Assembly (NCBI RefSeq): GCF_000426505.1 | Contig: NZ_AUFM01000011.1 | Span: 1,798,001 to 1,862,000 of the forward strand | Length of the DNA stretch: 64,000 bases | Direction: 5' to 3' | Source of the DNA: Nisaea denitrificans DSM 18348 | GTDB lineage: Bacteria > Pseudomonadota > Alphaproteobacteria > Thalassobaculales > Thalassobaculaceae | Shown: one piece after another, positions 26,241 through 34,925 of the stretch | Numbering within the stretch: position 1 is the stretch's first letter | Layout: each line of letters opens with the position of its first letter | Translations under genes and position numbers: made by a program | The notes under the pieces: model-generated | Databases searched by the model: none | What the model was told of the DNA's origin: nothing | What the model saw: the letters and a program-made list of their open reading frames with translations, nothing else

Positions 26241-26840
26241 TCACGCGTAGAACCGGCCCCCGGAAACCGCCAGATCGGCGTCGAAGGCGCGGCCGATGGC
26301 CACGAGACCGATGCGCCGGAGCTTGGACAGATCAAGCGGCGCCTCCAGTCGATGGGCCTCGAAATCGGCAAAATCGAGCCGAACGGTATGCCAGTCCGGG
26401 TTGGCGATGAAATCCGCGCGATAGGATTGCCAGGGACGCGTCATGTCTTCGGTTCGCAGATGCAGATTGTAAGCTTCCCCCGCACCCAGCACCTGCAGCT
26501 CGATCCCTTTCCAGCCGGAGGCGTCCATCGGAGCCCCGTCCGGATTGAGATCAAGCGCCAGCTGCAGAAAGCCCCCGTTGTTTTCCAGGCTCACCTCGCC
26601 GCGCATGCGGAGCGCCACGCGGCCATCGACTGTCTCCCGCGTCATCTCTCCCGCCGAAACGCCGCCCATCACCTGATCGGAGACGAGTTGCCAGTGCGTG
26701 CCGCGAGACGACTGCGGATGCGGATGAGAAAGATCGTCGATAACCGGAGAGCCGGAAGCCATGGCGAATGTCCCAGGGATGAGTGAGGTAGCCCCTATCA
26801 CGCCGAGGAACCCAATGATTTTGCGGCGGGAGATGGGCAT
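26241..26840 (-). CDS. exported CIA30 family protein
   Basis: About 200 residues with the CIA30 (NDUFAF1-like) jelly-roll fold: WQLVSDQVMGGVSAGEM, TVDGRVALRMRGEVSLENNGGFLQLALDL, GWKGIELQVLGAGEAYNLHLRTED and a closing LRRIGLVAIG. In mitochondria CIA30 assists complex I assembly; bacterial members are poorly known. The start at MPISRRKII gives a Tat-like leader (SRRK then a hydrophobic stretch ending GTFA); in-frame starts up to 26912 exist and none has a clear ribosome site, so the start is uncertain. Confidence 0.75.
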   Translation of the reverse strand: MPISRRKIIGFLGVIGATSLIPGTFAMASGSPVIDDLSHPHPQSSRGTHWQLVSDQVMGGVSAGEMTRETVDGRVALRMRGEVSLENNGGFLQLALDLNPDGAPMDASGWKGIELQVLGAGEAYNLHLRTEDMTRPWQSYRADFIANPDWHTVRLDFADFEAHRLEAPLDLSKLRRIGLVAIGRAFDADLAVSGGRFYA

Positions 26841-27097
26841 TCTGTTTGGCAGATAGAAACACATGATACCGAGAGTTAGGCCTGCGCCCGCATCCGGAAA
26901 GGTCTCCGACACCTCGAATTGAAAGTTGATGCCTCGATCATCGGAGTATATTCCTCACCTATGAGCTGAGCGTTAACCATATTGGATCTGCTCATCATCG
27001 AGATCGCGGTGACTGTCTCCGGCAGGGAACACAATTTCTACCAGCCGATTTTCCAAGGCTCGAAGGCCACCTCAGACGCGGCAGAGGACATTTCGCA

Positions 27098-28144
27098 ATG
27101 AAGATGGTCCGTACCCTCACAATCCTGCTTGCGACGATGTCGATCGCTTCGCCAGCAGCGGCACATATCAAGTGGTTCGAGCCTTTCGACGTCTCGGCCC
27201 AGCCCAAGTCTATCGACGCGGTACTGAGCTCTATTTTCGTAACGTTCTTCCTGATCTCGGTCGGTCTTGTTTACCTGTTTTTCGTGGTCGACCGCATAGC
27301 GCTGCGTCGCGGCATCCTGGACGCGTTCCACCAGCGGCTGAAGGTCTTCGACGGGCTTTCGATCCTGATTATGCGCGGCGCGGCAGGTCTGTTCTTTGCA
27401 TCGGCGTGGGCCATGGCCGAATTCGGCGGGATCAGCTTCTACCTTGCACCGGAGCTGGCGGCCGATCAGGACTGGGTGCCCTGGTTCCAACTCGCCATAG
27501 CGCTCTGCGCGTTCAGCCGGTGGACCACGCCGCTGCTGGGTGCTGGGATCCTGCTGCTTTACGCCCTGGCACTGCGCGATTACGGCGTTTTCCATCTGAT
27601 CGACTACCTGATCTTCCCGGCGATCTCCTATTTCTTCTTGGCGACCGCCAGTACCTCAAATGGGTGGAAAAAATCGGGCTTTGTGACCCTTTACGCTGTC
27701 ACCGGGATCAATTTTCTCTGGCTCTCGATCGAGAAATTTGCCTTTCCGGATTGGACCTATCCGCTGCTGGCCAAACATCCTGGGATTTTGATGGGCATCG
27801 ACCCGGAAATCTACATGGTGCTGGCCGGGTTCGTGGAGTTCGTGATCATCTTCACCTTGTTGGGCGCGGCCTCGGTGGCGACCCGCTTGATCGCCTTTGC
27901 CTTCCAGACCCTGCTGGTACTCGGCATCTTCGAGTTCGGCCTGGTCGATGCCATCGGCCACCTGATGATCAATGCCGTCCTGTTCGTACTAATCGTCCGC
28001 GGCCCGACCGATGCACGTTACATCCTGGTGCTCACCACAAAGTCGCCACAGATGGAGGCCTATTTTATGACCGGCCTCTACTATCTCGCCTTCGTCAACG
28101 CCTTCATCCTTTACTACGGCCTCCATACCCTGCTGCAAGGTTGA
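27098..28144 (+). CDS. multi-pass membrane protein, DoxX-like region
   Basis: A 348-residue membrane protein with a cleavable signal (to about SPAAA) and roughly eight helices. After the signal comes AHIKWFEPFDVSAQPKSIDAV, a periplasmic His-containing stretch, then helices with conserved charged loops. The region after residue 200 (FLWLSIEKFAFPDWTYPLL, IEKFAFP) recalls DoxX-type proteins, but I cannot assign a family or function. GAGG precedes the ATG. The next gene, a VOC protein, starts 96 bases downstream. Confidence 0.6.
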   Translation: MKMVRTLTILLATMSIASPAAAHIKWFEPFDVSAQPKSIDAVLSSIFVTFFLISVGLVYLFFVVDRIALRRGILDAFHQRLKVFDGLSILIMRGAAGLFFASAWAMAEFGGISFYLAPELAADQDWVPWFQLAIALCAFSRWTTPLLGAGILLLYALALRDYGVFHLIDYLIFPAISYFFLATASTSNGWKKSGFVTLYAVTGINFLWLSIEKFAFPDWTYPLLAKHPGILMGIDPEIYMVLAGFVEFVIIFTLLGAASVATRLIAFAFQTLLVLGIFEFGLVDAIGHLMINAVLFVLIVRGPTDARYILVLTTKSPQMEAYFMTGLYYLAFVNAFILYYGLHTLLQG

Positions 28145-28240
28145 GGGTCAGTACCGACGCATTGGACGTCTTCTCGCCAGCGCTCATGCAGGCGCTGCGT
28201 CCAGAACAAGGCTCAGAGCACCGATTAAGGAAGCACGACG

Positions 28241-28615
28241 ATGAACTTCACCCGCCACGGCATCATCCTCTTCACCAGTAATTACGAACGCTGTGTGGAA
28301 TTCTACATAGGAACGCTTGGCCTCGCGGTGATGTACACAAAGGACGAACCCGGATCGCATCTCACGTGCTGCGCCTTCGGCGATGCATACCTGATGATCG
28401 AGGTCGACGGCCCGCCTCCAGCCGCACGAAAAAGCCTCGCACAAAACCCGACCAAACTACGCTTCAATGTCGAGGATGTAGAAGCCGCCGCAGCGGAACT
28501 CCGGGCCAAGGGCATCGCGCTGGAGATCGAGACCTATTCGTGGGGCACCATCGCCAACTTCACCGACCCGGACGGCAATCTCTGCTCCCTCCGCGACGAG
28601 GCGAGCTTTCATTAA
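28241..28615 (+). CDS. VOC family protein
   Basis: A 124-residue glyoxalase-fold protein with the usual double beta-alpha-beta-beta-beta layout: RHGIILFTSNYERCVEFYIGTLGL, MIEVDG, LRFNVEDVEAAAAELRAKGI and NFTDPDGNLCSLRDE, the last being the C-terminal metal-ligand strand. AAGGA lies 8 bases before the ATG. Function cannot be narrowed. A single plus-strand gene, convergent with the GST gene. Confidence 0.85.
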   Translation: MNFTRHGIILFTSNYERCVEFYIGTLGLAVMYTKDEPGSHLTCCAFGDAYLMIEVDGPPPAARKSLAQNPTKLRFNVEDVEAAAAELRAKGIALEIETYSWGTIANFTDPDGNLCSLRDEASFH

Positions 28616-28639
28616 TCCCGCCCCACCAAAGCCGTGATT

Positions 28640-29329
28640 TCAGTTCAGCAACCTCTGCGCCGCAGCGCCGTCAGTGCCCTCCCTCCGGCGCATGACCGAC
28701 TGGAAAATGTCCGAGTTCAGATGACCTGAGAGCCAGGCTTGCAGATCTGACAGAGGTTGGGCGTCGAACCATTCACGGCCGGTATTGGCGAACTGGCGCA
28801 CGAAGGGAAATATAGCGAAATCCGCAAGGCTTGGCCGGTTTCCGAACAGGTGAGCCTGGCCTTTCAGACGCTCGTTCAAGTGGTTGAGAAAAGTCGCGCC
28901 TTCACCTCGATGATAAAGAGGATCGGTTTCGGGGCCATACCGGACAGAATACTTATAGCGGTCGAGGTGATGCTTGAAGGTCCCGTCGCACTCGCCGATC
29001 AGCGCTTCCATCTCCGCCACGCTGCCGGTCTCCGGGTTGAGCCAGCCTTCCGGGTCATGTCGCGCAAGCGTCCACCGCATGATGTCGAGGCTTTGCTCCA
29101 GCACCTGCCCATGGGGCAAATGCAGGACGGGGACCGTTCCCTTCGGGGAAAGCTTCAGCATCTCAGCTGGCTTGTCCCGAAGGACAACCTCACGGAGCAC
29201 GCAATCCTGCTGGCTTACCGTCAGGGCCAGTCGCGCACGCATGGCATAAGGACAGCGGCGAAATGAATAGAGGACGGGAAGCGGGCCGCCTGAAGTCTCC
29301 GGCCCGTTGATGGCCGGGCCTTCAGTCAC
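28640..29329 (-). CDS. glutathione S-transferase family protein
   Basis: A 229-residue protein with a thioredoxin-like N-terminal domain ([19 protein letters not shown], an active-site Cys in CPYAMR) and an all-helical C-domain ([27 protein letters not shown]). It resembles the Cys-type GST/glutaredoxin-2 group, which use mixed disulfides with glutathione. The GTG start at 29329 is chosen because GGGGAG precedes it; the start overlaps the trhO stop (GTGACTGA), so the two are coupled. Confidence 0.85.
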   Translation of the reverse strand: MTEGPAINGPETSGGPLPVLYSFRRCPYAMRARLALTVSQQDCVLREVVLRDKPAEMLKLSPKGTVPVLHLPHGQVLEQSLDIMRWTLARHDPEGWLNPETGSVAEMEALIGECDGTFKHHLDRYKYSVRYGPETDPLYHRGEGATFLNHLNERLKGQAHLFGNRPSLADFAIFPFVRQFANTGREWFDAQPLSDLQAWLSGHLNSDIFQSVMRRREGTDGAAAQRLLN

Positions 29330-30338
29330 TTTGCTCCCCGGAGTCGGTTGACGGCACTTTATGCGCGCTACCGATATGCTTCTCGCCCCGCTGCTCCGCC
29401 AATTCCACCTGACGTTCACGCTCCTCGAAACGCCTCTTCTGCCTGTCGTCGCTGGAGCTGTGGCATAACGGGCAAGAGACACCGGGGACATAAAGGGATG
29501 AAGCCTTGTCCTGCTCATCAATGGGCATGCGACAGGCATGGCACATATCGTAGCTGCCGAGTTCCAGGCCGTGTTTTATGGACACGCGCTGGTCGAAGAC
29601 GAAGCACTCCCCTTCCCACAGCGACTCTTCCGGGGGAACGGTTTCAAGATATTTCAGAATTCCGCCCTTCAGATGGAAAACATCCTCGATGCCCTGCTGT
29701 TTGACAAACGCTGTGGCCTTCTCACAGCGAATACCTCCGGTACAGAACATCGCCACCTTCTTGCCGCGAACGGCCTCGGGGGACAGGCTTTCCTGCTTCC
29801 GAAACCAGTCCGGAAACTCCCGGAACGTCGTCGTGTCGGGATCGATCGCCCGCTTGAATGTGCCGATACCGACTTCATAGGCGTTCCTTGTATCGATCAG
29901 GATGACGTCCGGATCGCTGATCAGATCGTTCCAGGCGTCGGGCTCGACATAGGTGCCGACGCTCTCGGTCGGGTCGATGTCCGGCACGCCCATCGTGACA
30001 ATCTCTTTTTTCAGCCGGACCTTCATGCGGAAGAAGGGGTTCACATAGGCGAAGGATTCCTTCAGCTCCATATCCTGACAGCCGGGAATGCCGCGAATAT
30101 GCGCAAGCACCGCGTCGATGCCGCTCCGGCCGCCAGCAATGGTGCCGTTGATGCCTTCGGACGCCAGCAAAAGCGTACCGTACACATCCGCCATGCGGCA
30201 GGCTTCCAGCAGCGCCGGCTGGCGAGCCTCGAAATCCGGCAGGGCGGTAAACTTGTAAAGCGCCGCGACCACGAACGGGACGTCGTTATCAGGTGCAGCG
30301 ATGTGTGACGCGTCCGTCAATTCAGGAAGCTCCTTCAA
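29322..30338 (-). CDS. trhO: tRNA uridine(34) hydroxylase / rhodanese-like TrhO
   Basis: A 338-residue member of the YceA/TrhO family, which installs 5-hydroxyuridine at the wobble position of some tRNAs using molecular oxygen. Seen: the N-terminal acylphosphatase-like domain ([20 protein letters not shown]), the rhodanese domain with catalytic Cys in [11 protein letters not shown], and a C-terminal zinc-like cluster CHAC...CPLC. Full length. It is followed by, and overlaps with, the GST gene. Confidence 0.93.
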   Translation of the reverse strand: MKELPELTDASHIAAPDNDVPFVVAALYKFTALPDFEARQPALLEACRMADVYGTLLLASEGINGTIAGGRSGIDAVLAHIRGIPGCQDMELKESFAYVNPFFRMKVRLKKEIVTMGVPDIDPTESVGTYVEPDAWNDLISDPDVILIDTRNAYEVGIGTFKRAIDPDTTTFREFPDWFRKQESLSPEAVRGKKVAMFCTGGIRCEKATAFVKQQGIEDVFHLKGGILKYLETVPPEESLWEGECFVFDQRVSIKHGLELGSYDMCHACRMPIDEQDKASSLYVPGVSCPLCHSSSDDRQKRRFEERERQVELAEQRGEKHIGSAHKVPSTDSGEQSD

Positions 30339-30518
30339 TCCTCGTCTTCAGTCCTATTGCGCATGCGGCGGTGTGATGACGCCAAATCTACTCCGACGCC
30401 AGAATTATATCTCAAGACCATATCAGAACCGAAGCAACACACTGCGCGGATCGGCAAGTGACATGCCTCCCGGAACGGCTCATCTTGCGTGCAAAAGAAC
30501 CGAGGGAGGAAAAACACC

Positions 30519-31439
30519 ATGACCAGCAAACCCTATTCCGGCATCTGGCCGGTTGCGCCGACGCCCTTTAGCGACGATGGCGCAGTCGATTTCGAGAGCA
30601 TGAAGCGCGTCATCGACTGCATGGTGGACCAAGGTGTGGACGGCATCTGCATCCTCGCCAATTTCTCCGAGCAGTTCCTGCTGAGCGACGCGGAGCGGGC
30701 CGACCTGACCCGGCTTTGCCTTGAGCACACGGCGGGCCGCGTGCCGGTGATCGTCACCATCTCCCATTTCTCCACCGGCATTGTCGAGGCGCGGGCCCGC
30801 GAGGCGGCGGCACTGGGGGCCGCCATGGTGATGATGCTGCCGCCCTACCACGGCGCCGCGCTGAAAGCGGACGAGACCGGCATGTTCGAGCATTTCGAGC
30901 GTGCCAGCCAAGCCGGCGGCATCCCGATCATGGTGCAGGACGCCCCGCTTTCCGGCGTCGCCCTCTCCGTGCCGTTTCTGGTGCGCATGGCAAAAGAAAT
31001 CGAGCAGGTGAAGCTGTTCAAGATCGAGGTTCCTCAGGCAGCGGCCAAGCTCCGCGCCCTGATCGAGGCCGGCGGCGATGCCGTCGAGGGCCCGTTCGAC
31101 GGCGAGGAAGCAATCACTTTACTGGCAGATCTCGATGCCGGCGCCACCGGCTCCATGACCTCAGCCATGATCCCCGACATGATCCGCCCCGCCATCGCGG
31201 CACACCTCGCGGGAGATCGGGCTGAGGCAAAACGGATCTACGAACGCCTGCTGCCGCTGATCAATTTCGAGAACCGCCAATGCGGCTGGCGCGCCAGCAA
31301 GGCGGTGATGAAAGAAGGCGGCGTGATCGCGAGCGAGCATGTACGGCACCCGGTGGCGCCGCTGCATCCAGAAACCCGCGCGGAGTTGCTAGAACTGGCG
31401 CGGGAGGTTGACCCAATCGCGCTGAAGTGGGGAAAATGA
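30519..31439 (+). CDS. dihydrodipicolinate synthase family protein (DapA-like aldolase/lyase)
   Basis: A 306-residue TIM-barrel aldolase of the DHDPS/NAL superfamily. Start at MTSKPYSG is chosen for the GGGAGGA site 8 bases before. Seen: GIWPVAPTPFSDDGAVDFESM, GVDGICILANFSEQFLLS (substrate-carboxylate loop in place of the usual GTTGE), and FKIEVPQAAAK, where the Lys should form the Schiff base. The altered substrate loop argues against lysine biosynthesis; a 2-keto-acid sugar lyase or decarboxylase-like activity is more likely. Confidence 0.85.
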   Translation: MTSKPYSGIWPVAPTPFSDDGAVDFESMKRVIDCMVDQGVDGICILANFSEQFLLSDAERADLTRLCLEHTAGRVPVIVTISHFSTGIVEARAREAAALGAAMVMMLPPYHGAALKADETGMFEHFERASQAGGIPIMVQDAPLSGVALSVPFLVRMAKEIEQVKLFKIEVPQAAAKLRALIEAGGDAVEGPFDGEEAITLLADLDAGATGSMTSAMIPDMIRPAIAAHLAGDRAEAKRIYERLLPLINFENRQCGWRASKAVMKEGGVIASEHVRHPVAPLHPETRAELLELAREVDPIALKWGK

Positions 31440-31531
31440 GCGTATTCATACTCTAATCCCTAACCTCGGTTTCACATTTCTTTTGAACGGAGCGTCCTCC
31501 AGGACACGCATCACGCATTTTGGAGGAGCTT

Positions 31532-31921
31532 ATGTTCAAGAAATCGCCCCGTACCGTAAGAATTCTGGCTTTGGCTTTGGCACTGGTCGCACCGGCTTTC
31601 CTGTTGCACAGCCCAGCCTCCGCGGGAGGTGGCGCATCCATCTGTGCCCCCTCTCCAACAGTCGCAGTTAATAGCTGCCGGATCGCCTCCGCGGACATCG
31701 TGCTCGCAACATATGTGCCCAAGGCAGCTCATGGCTTTGCCAAACACAATTTCTTGCCCGTATCCACCAAGGAATATTGCTATTTCCATCACAACTGCCG
31801 GGCGGACGGAACATATCCAAAGGGAAAAGACCCCGAGCTATACACCAAGCGGCAATGCAAAAATGGCGGCGGGAAAAGCTGGGGAACCGGCCCTCGCGAC
31901 TGCCAGAACGTCAACAAGTAA
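31532..31921 (+). CDS. secreted Cys-rich protein of unknown function
   Basis: A 129-residue protein with a clear signal peptide (hydrophobic core ILALALALVAPAFLL, cleavage near SPASA-GG). The mature part has six cysteines (in ICAPS, SCRIA, YCYFH, NCRADG, QCKNGG, DCQNVN), an even number that suggests disulfides, and no family I recognise. A GGAGGAG site ends 3 bases before the ATG, so this start is firm. A single-gene unit followed by a GC hairpin. Confidence 0.65.
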   Translation: MFKKSPRTVRILALALALVAPAFLLHSPASAGGGASICAPSPTVAVNSCRIASADIVLATYVPKAAHGFAKHNFLPVSTKEYCYFHHNCRADGTYPKGKDPELYTKRQCKNGGGKSWGTGPRDCQNVNK

Positions 31922-31937
31922 ACGCCCTTGCCTCGGT

Positions 31938-31961
31938 GCCCGCCCTCCAACCCGGGCGGGC
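31938..31961 (+). terminator. hairpin after the Cys-rich protein gene
   Basis: Perfect 8-bp stem GCCCGCCC/GGGCGGGC with an 8-base loop, 16 bases after the stop. There is no T-run, so it may be a weak or factor-dependent terminator or mRNA-end stabiliser. Confidence 0.5.
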
Positions 31962-32068
31962 GCTCTGGCAATAACCTGAATGTCGCCAATTAAGTACCCT
32001 GAAGCGCCGTGCTGACTTGGCGACCGTCCGCGTTTCAAAGGGAAAGTCATAGCGGTAAAGTTTATCGC

Positions 32069-32099
32069 TTGACCTTCCAGTCGGTGGAAGCCTTAAAAA
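32069..32099 (+). promoter_or_regulatory. CueR/MerR-type copper-responsive promoter
   Basis: TTGACC (-35, 32069-32074) and TAAAAA (-10, 32094-32099) are 19 bases apart, the long spacer of MerR-family promoters, and the spacer region carries the inverted repeat CTTCCA-GTCGG-TGGAAG. The layout copies copper-regulator (CueR/HmrR) sites such as the E. coli copA promoter. No MerR-family gene lies in the window, so the regulator is encoded elsewhere. Start of transcription is expected near 32106. Confidence 0.8.
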
Positions 32100-32106
32100 A
32101 GACTTC

Positions 32107-32472
32107 ATGTGGCGAACAACATTCATAGCGGCAGCGATCCTGCTGATGACGGCGCTCCCGTCGTTCGGGCACGGCATGCCAGCACATGATGGCATCTCGA
32201 GCGCGGCTATCGATAACGCCATTGGCGCGCCGATAGATCACGAGGAAATTGCTCGGATCATTGCCGCGTTTTGCCCGGACACCGGATGTTCGGACAATCA
32301 GGTGACGACATGCGCTGACTTAACCGCATCCCACTGCCATACCGGCTTTTTTCCTCCGGAAACCGGACACCTGGTTTCATCGGGCCATATCGGTTTCTCA
32401 CTCTTCACCACTCCAGACGCACAGCTCCGGGGAATCAGTCTCACCGCCGAGACACCGCCTCCACGTATCTGA
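32107..32472 (+). CDS. small secreted Cys/His protein heading the copper operon
   Basis: A 121-residue exported protein (signal to about LPSFG) that I do not recognise. The mature part has HGMPAHDG, DHEE, and cysteines in FCPDTGCSDN, TTCADL and SHCHTGFF, giving plausible Cu or Zn ligands. It is first in the unit with the cupredoxin, copA and copB genes, and its ATG lies 7 bases beyond the -10 box of a CueR-type promoter, with no room for a ribosome site. A periplasmic copper chaperone is a reasonable guess. Confidence 0.6.
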   Translation: MWRTTFIAAAILLMTALPSFGHGMPAHDGISSAAIDNAIGAPIDHEEIARIIAAFCPDTGCSDNQVTTCADLTASHCHTGFFPPETGHLVSSGHIGFSLFTTPDAQLRGISLTAETPPPRI

Positions 32473-32554
32473 CCGGATTTCAATCACTTCAGGCGCCCGC
32501 CATCCGGCCGGGCCGCTGAATTCAGAAATCTACTCAGTTCGTGAAGGAACACAC

Positions 32555-33112
32555 ATGTCCTCTTCCAGCATCCTTGGCGCTGTCCTTGGCGCCAGCCTTT
32601 CGTTTGCCCTGCTCTCCTCAGGCCCGGCCCTTGCTGCCGGCTCGCATGGCGGCGGTCACGGTATGCACGATATGAAAATCGGCAAGCCGGGTGACCCCGC
32701 CAAGGTCTCCCGAACCATCGAAATCACCATGTACGACAATTATTACGAGCCTGAATCACTGGACATAAAGGAAGGCGAGACCATCCGCTTCGTGGTCCGC
32801 AACGCCGGCGAATTCGTGCATGAATTCAACATCGCCACGGCGGCGATGCACGAGGCCCACCGTCCGGAAATGATGATGATGATGGAGCACGGCGTACTCG
32901 AGCCGGATCGCATTAACCTTGAAGCGGCGAAGGCCATGCAAGCGTCCATGGGACACGGCATGCATAACGAGGCAAACAGCGTGCTGCTGGAGCCAGGCAA
33001 GTCCGGCGAGATCGTCTGGACCTTCCCGAAGCATGCAGACCTCGAATTCGCCTGCAATGTGCCAGGCCACTACGAGACCGGTATGCACGGCAAGGTCAAA
33101 CTGAGCCACTGA
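32555..33112 (+). CDS. periplasmic cupredoxin of copper resistance
   Basis: A 185-residue exported cupredoxin. After the signal peptide (to about ALA-AGSHGG) comes a Gly/His/Met stretch, then the plastocyanin fold: EFVHEFNIAT supplies the first His, and CNVPGHYETGMHGK supplies the Cys, His and Met/His ligands of a type-1-like copper site. A Met-run (MMMMM near residue 110) and HGMHNE add extra copper-binding residues. It resembles CopI-type periplasmic copper-tolerance proteins. It lies 7 bases upstream of the longest copA frame, so is probably co-translated with it. Confidence 0.88.
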   Translation: MSSSSILGAVLGASLSFALLSSGPALAAGSHGGGHGMHDMKIGKPGDPAKVSRTIEITMYDNYYEPESLDIKEGETIRFVVRNAGEFVHEFNIATAAMHEAHRPEMMMMMEHGVLEPDRINLEAAKAMQASMGHGMHNEANSVLLEPGKSGEIVWTFPKHADLEFACNVPGHYETGMHGKVKLSH

Positions 33113-33170
33113 CGCAAGCATGCGCAGTCGCAGAGCTGCCGATCACCATATATTCGACTGGAACTCATCC

Positions 33171-34922
33171 ATGACAATCGGACTTTTGCGCCGGGCATTC
33201 CTGCTCGGCGCCGGTCTGGCGGCAGCGCTCTCGGGCGCCGCCACGGCTGGCGAATACTCTCTCACCGTCGACCCGGTCACGGTCGACACCGGCGCCTTCA
33301 CCCGCAGCGGCATCGGTTATAACGGCGCCACGCCGGGACCGGTTCTGCGCTTCAGGGAAGGCGAGGATGTCACCATCAGGGTGACGAATAACCTCAGCGA
33401 GCCAACCTCGATCCACTGGCATGGCCTGATCCTGCCCTTTGAGCAGGATGGCGTGCCCGGGATCAGCTACGAGGGCATTGCACCCGGCGAGACCTTCACC
33501 TACCGCTTTCCAATCGTGCAGAGCGGCACCTACTGGTTCCACAGCCATACCGGCTTCCAGGAACCGGACGGGGCCTACGGCGCCATCGTCATCGAGCCGA
33601 CGAAGCGCGAGCCGTTCCGCTATGATCGCGAATACGTGGTTCAGCTGACCGACGCGCATCCGCATTCGGGCAACCGCATCATGCGCAACCTCAAGATGAT
33701 GCCGGATTACTACAACCGCAAGCAGCGCACCCTGTTCGACTTCCTGCGGGACACCAGGGAGCAAGGCTTCGATGCCGCGCTGTCGGACCGCTCTGCCTGG
33801 GGCGACATGCGGATGATGCCGACCGACATCGAGGATCTTCAGGGCTTCACGCCCCTGATGAACGGCAAAAGCTCGGCACAGAACTGGACCGGCCTGTTCA
33901 CGCCGGGAGAACGCATCCGGCTGCGCTTCATCAATTCGTCCGCCATGACCTATTTCGACATCCGGATACCCGGTTTGAAAATGACGGTCGTGCAGGCGGA
34001 CGGGAACAATGTCCTGCCGGTGCCGGTCGACGAGTTCCGGATTGCCGTCGCCGAAACCTACGACATCCTGGTCCAGCCGAAAGAGGACACGCCCTTCGCC
34101 ATTTTCGCCGAATCCATGGGCCGGACATCCTCCGTACGCGGGACACTCGCCACGGCCGAAGGTCAGAAAGGTGATATCCCGGACCTGCGCAAGCCGCCAC
34201 TGCTGACCATGGCGGACATGGGCATGGCCCATGAAGGCATGGATCACGGCGCCATGAGTATGGCCGGCGGCACGCACACGATGCCGGACGGCTCGGCCAT
34301 GAAAGGCATGGATCACAGCAAAATGGCGATGCCCGTCGGCGCACATACGATGCCGGACGGCTCCACCATGAAAGGCATGGACCACAGCACCATGGACATG
34401 GGCACCTCCGACCCGTTCTACGCTCCGGGCAGCGGCCTCATGCCGACAGCGGCGAACGGCGGCAAGTTCCTCTCCTACAATGATCTGAGAACCCAGAAAC
34501 CGCTCTACCCCCATCGCGAGGCGACCCGCGAAATCGAGCTTCGCCTGACCGGCAACATGGAGCGTTACATGTGGTCGATCAACGGCATCAAATATGCCGA
34601 CGCCGAGCCGATCCGGCTGCAATATGGAGAACGGGTCCGCTTCAAGTTCGTCAACGAGACCATGATGACCCACCCGATGCACCTGCATGGCATGTGGTCG
34701 ATCCTTGATACCGGCAAGGGCAAGTGGAACCCGGTCAAGCACGTGGTCAGCGTCGCCCCCGGCACCACACTCTTCATGGAGACCGAGGTCGACGCGCCGG
34801 GCCAGTGGGCGTTCCATTGCCACCTGTCCTACCACGCCGACAGCGGCATGTTCCGCAAGGTCATCGTCGAGGGCGGCCCCGAAGGCAAGGCCGCCGCACT
34901 CCCTGTGAAGACGGAGGGCTGA
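33171..34922 (+). CDS. copA: copper-resistance multicopper oxidase CopA
   Basis: Periplasmic CopA/PcoA-type oxidase that detoxifies Cu(I). About 583 aa from the ATG at 33171, which gives a twin-arginine-like leader (LLRRAFLLGAG) to about ATA-GEY; an earlier in-frame start at 33120 exists. The four copper-ligand motifs are HWHG, HSHTGFQ, HPMHLHGM and HCHLSYHADSGMF. Between domains 2 and 3 lies a Met/His-rich insert of about 60 residues with a duplicated TMPDGSxMKGMDHS unit. Upstream is the cupredoxin gene and copB follows 3 bases later. Confidence 0.95.
   Translation: MTIGLLRRAFLLGAGLAAALSGAATAGEYSLTVDPVTVDTGAFTRSGIGYNGATPGPVLRFREGEDVTIRVTNNLSEPTSIHWHGLILPFEQDGVPGISYEGIAPGETFTYRFPIVQSGTYWFHSHTGFQEPDGAYGAIVIEPTKREPFRYDREYVVQLTDAHPHSGNRIMRNLKMMPDYYNRKQRTLFDFLRDTREQGFDAALSDRSAWGDMRMMPTDIEDLQGFTPLMNGKSSAQNWTGLFTPGERIRLRFINSSAMTYFDIRIPGLKMTVVQADGNNVLPVPVDEFRIAVAETYDILVQPKEDTPFAIFAESMGRTSSVRGTLATAEGQKGDIPDLRKPPLLTMADMGMAHEGMDHGAMSMAGGTHTMPDGSAMKGMDHSKMAMPVGAHTMPDGSTMKGMDHSTMDMGTSDPFYAPGSGLMPTAANGGKFLSYNDLRTQKPLYPHREATREIELRLTGNMERYMWSINGIKYADAEPIRLQYGERVRFKFVNETMMTHPMHLHGMWSILDTGKGKWNPVKHVVSVAPGTTLFMETEVDAPGQWAFHCHLSYHADSGMFRKVIVEGGPEGKAAALPVKTEG
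34273..34395 (+). repeat. in-frame tandem repeat coding the CopA Met/His insert
   Basis: Two near-identical units coding HTMPDGS(A/T)MKGMDHS lie about 69 bases apart (start near 34273 and 34342), with a third degenerate unit (GMDHGAMSM) before them. The duplication is in frame inside copA and multiplies Met and His residues likely to bind Cu(I). Confidence 0.8.
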
Positions 34923-34925
34923 GCG

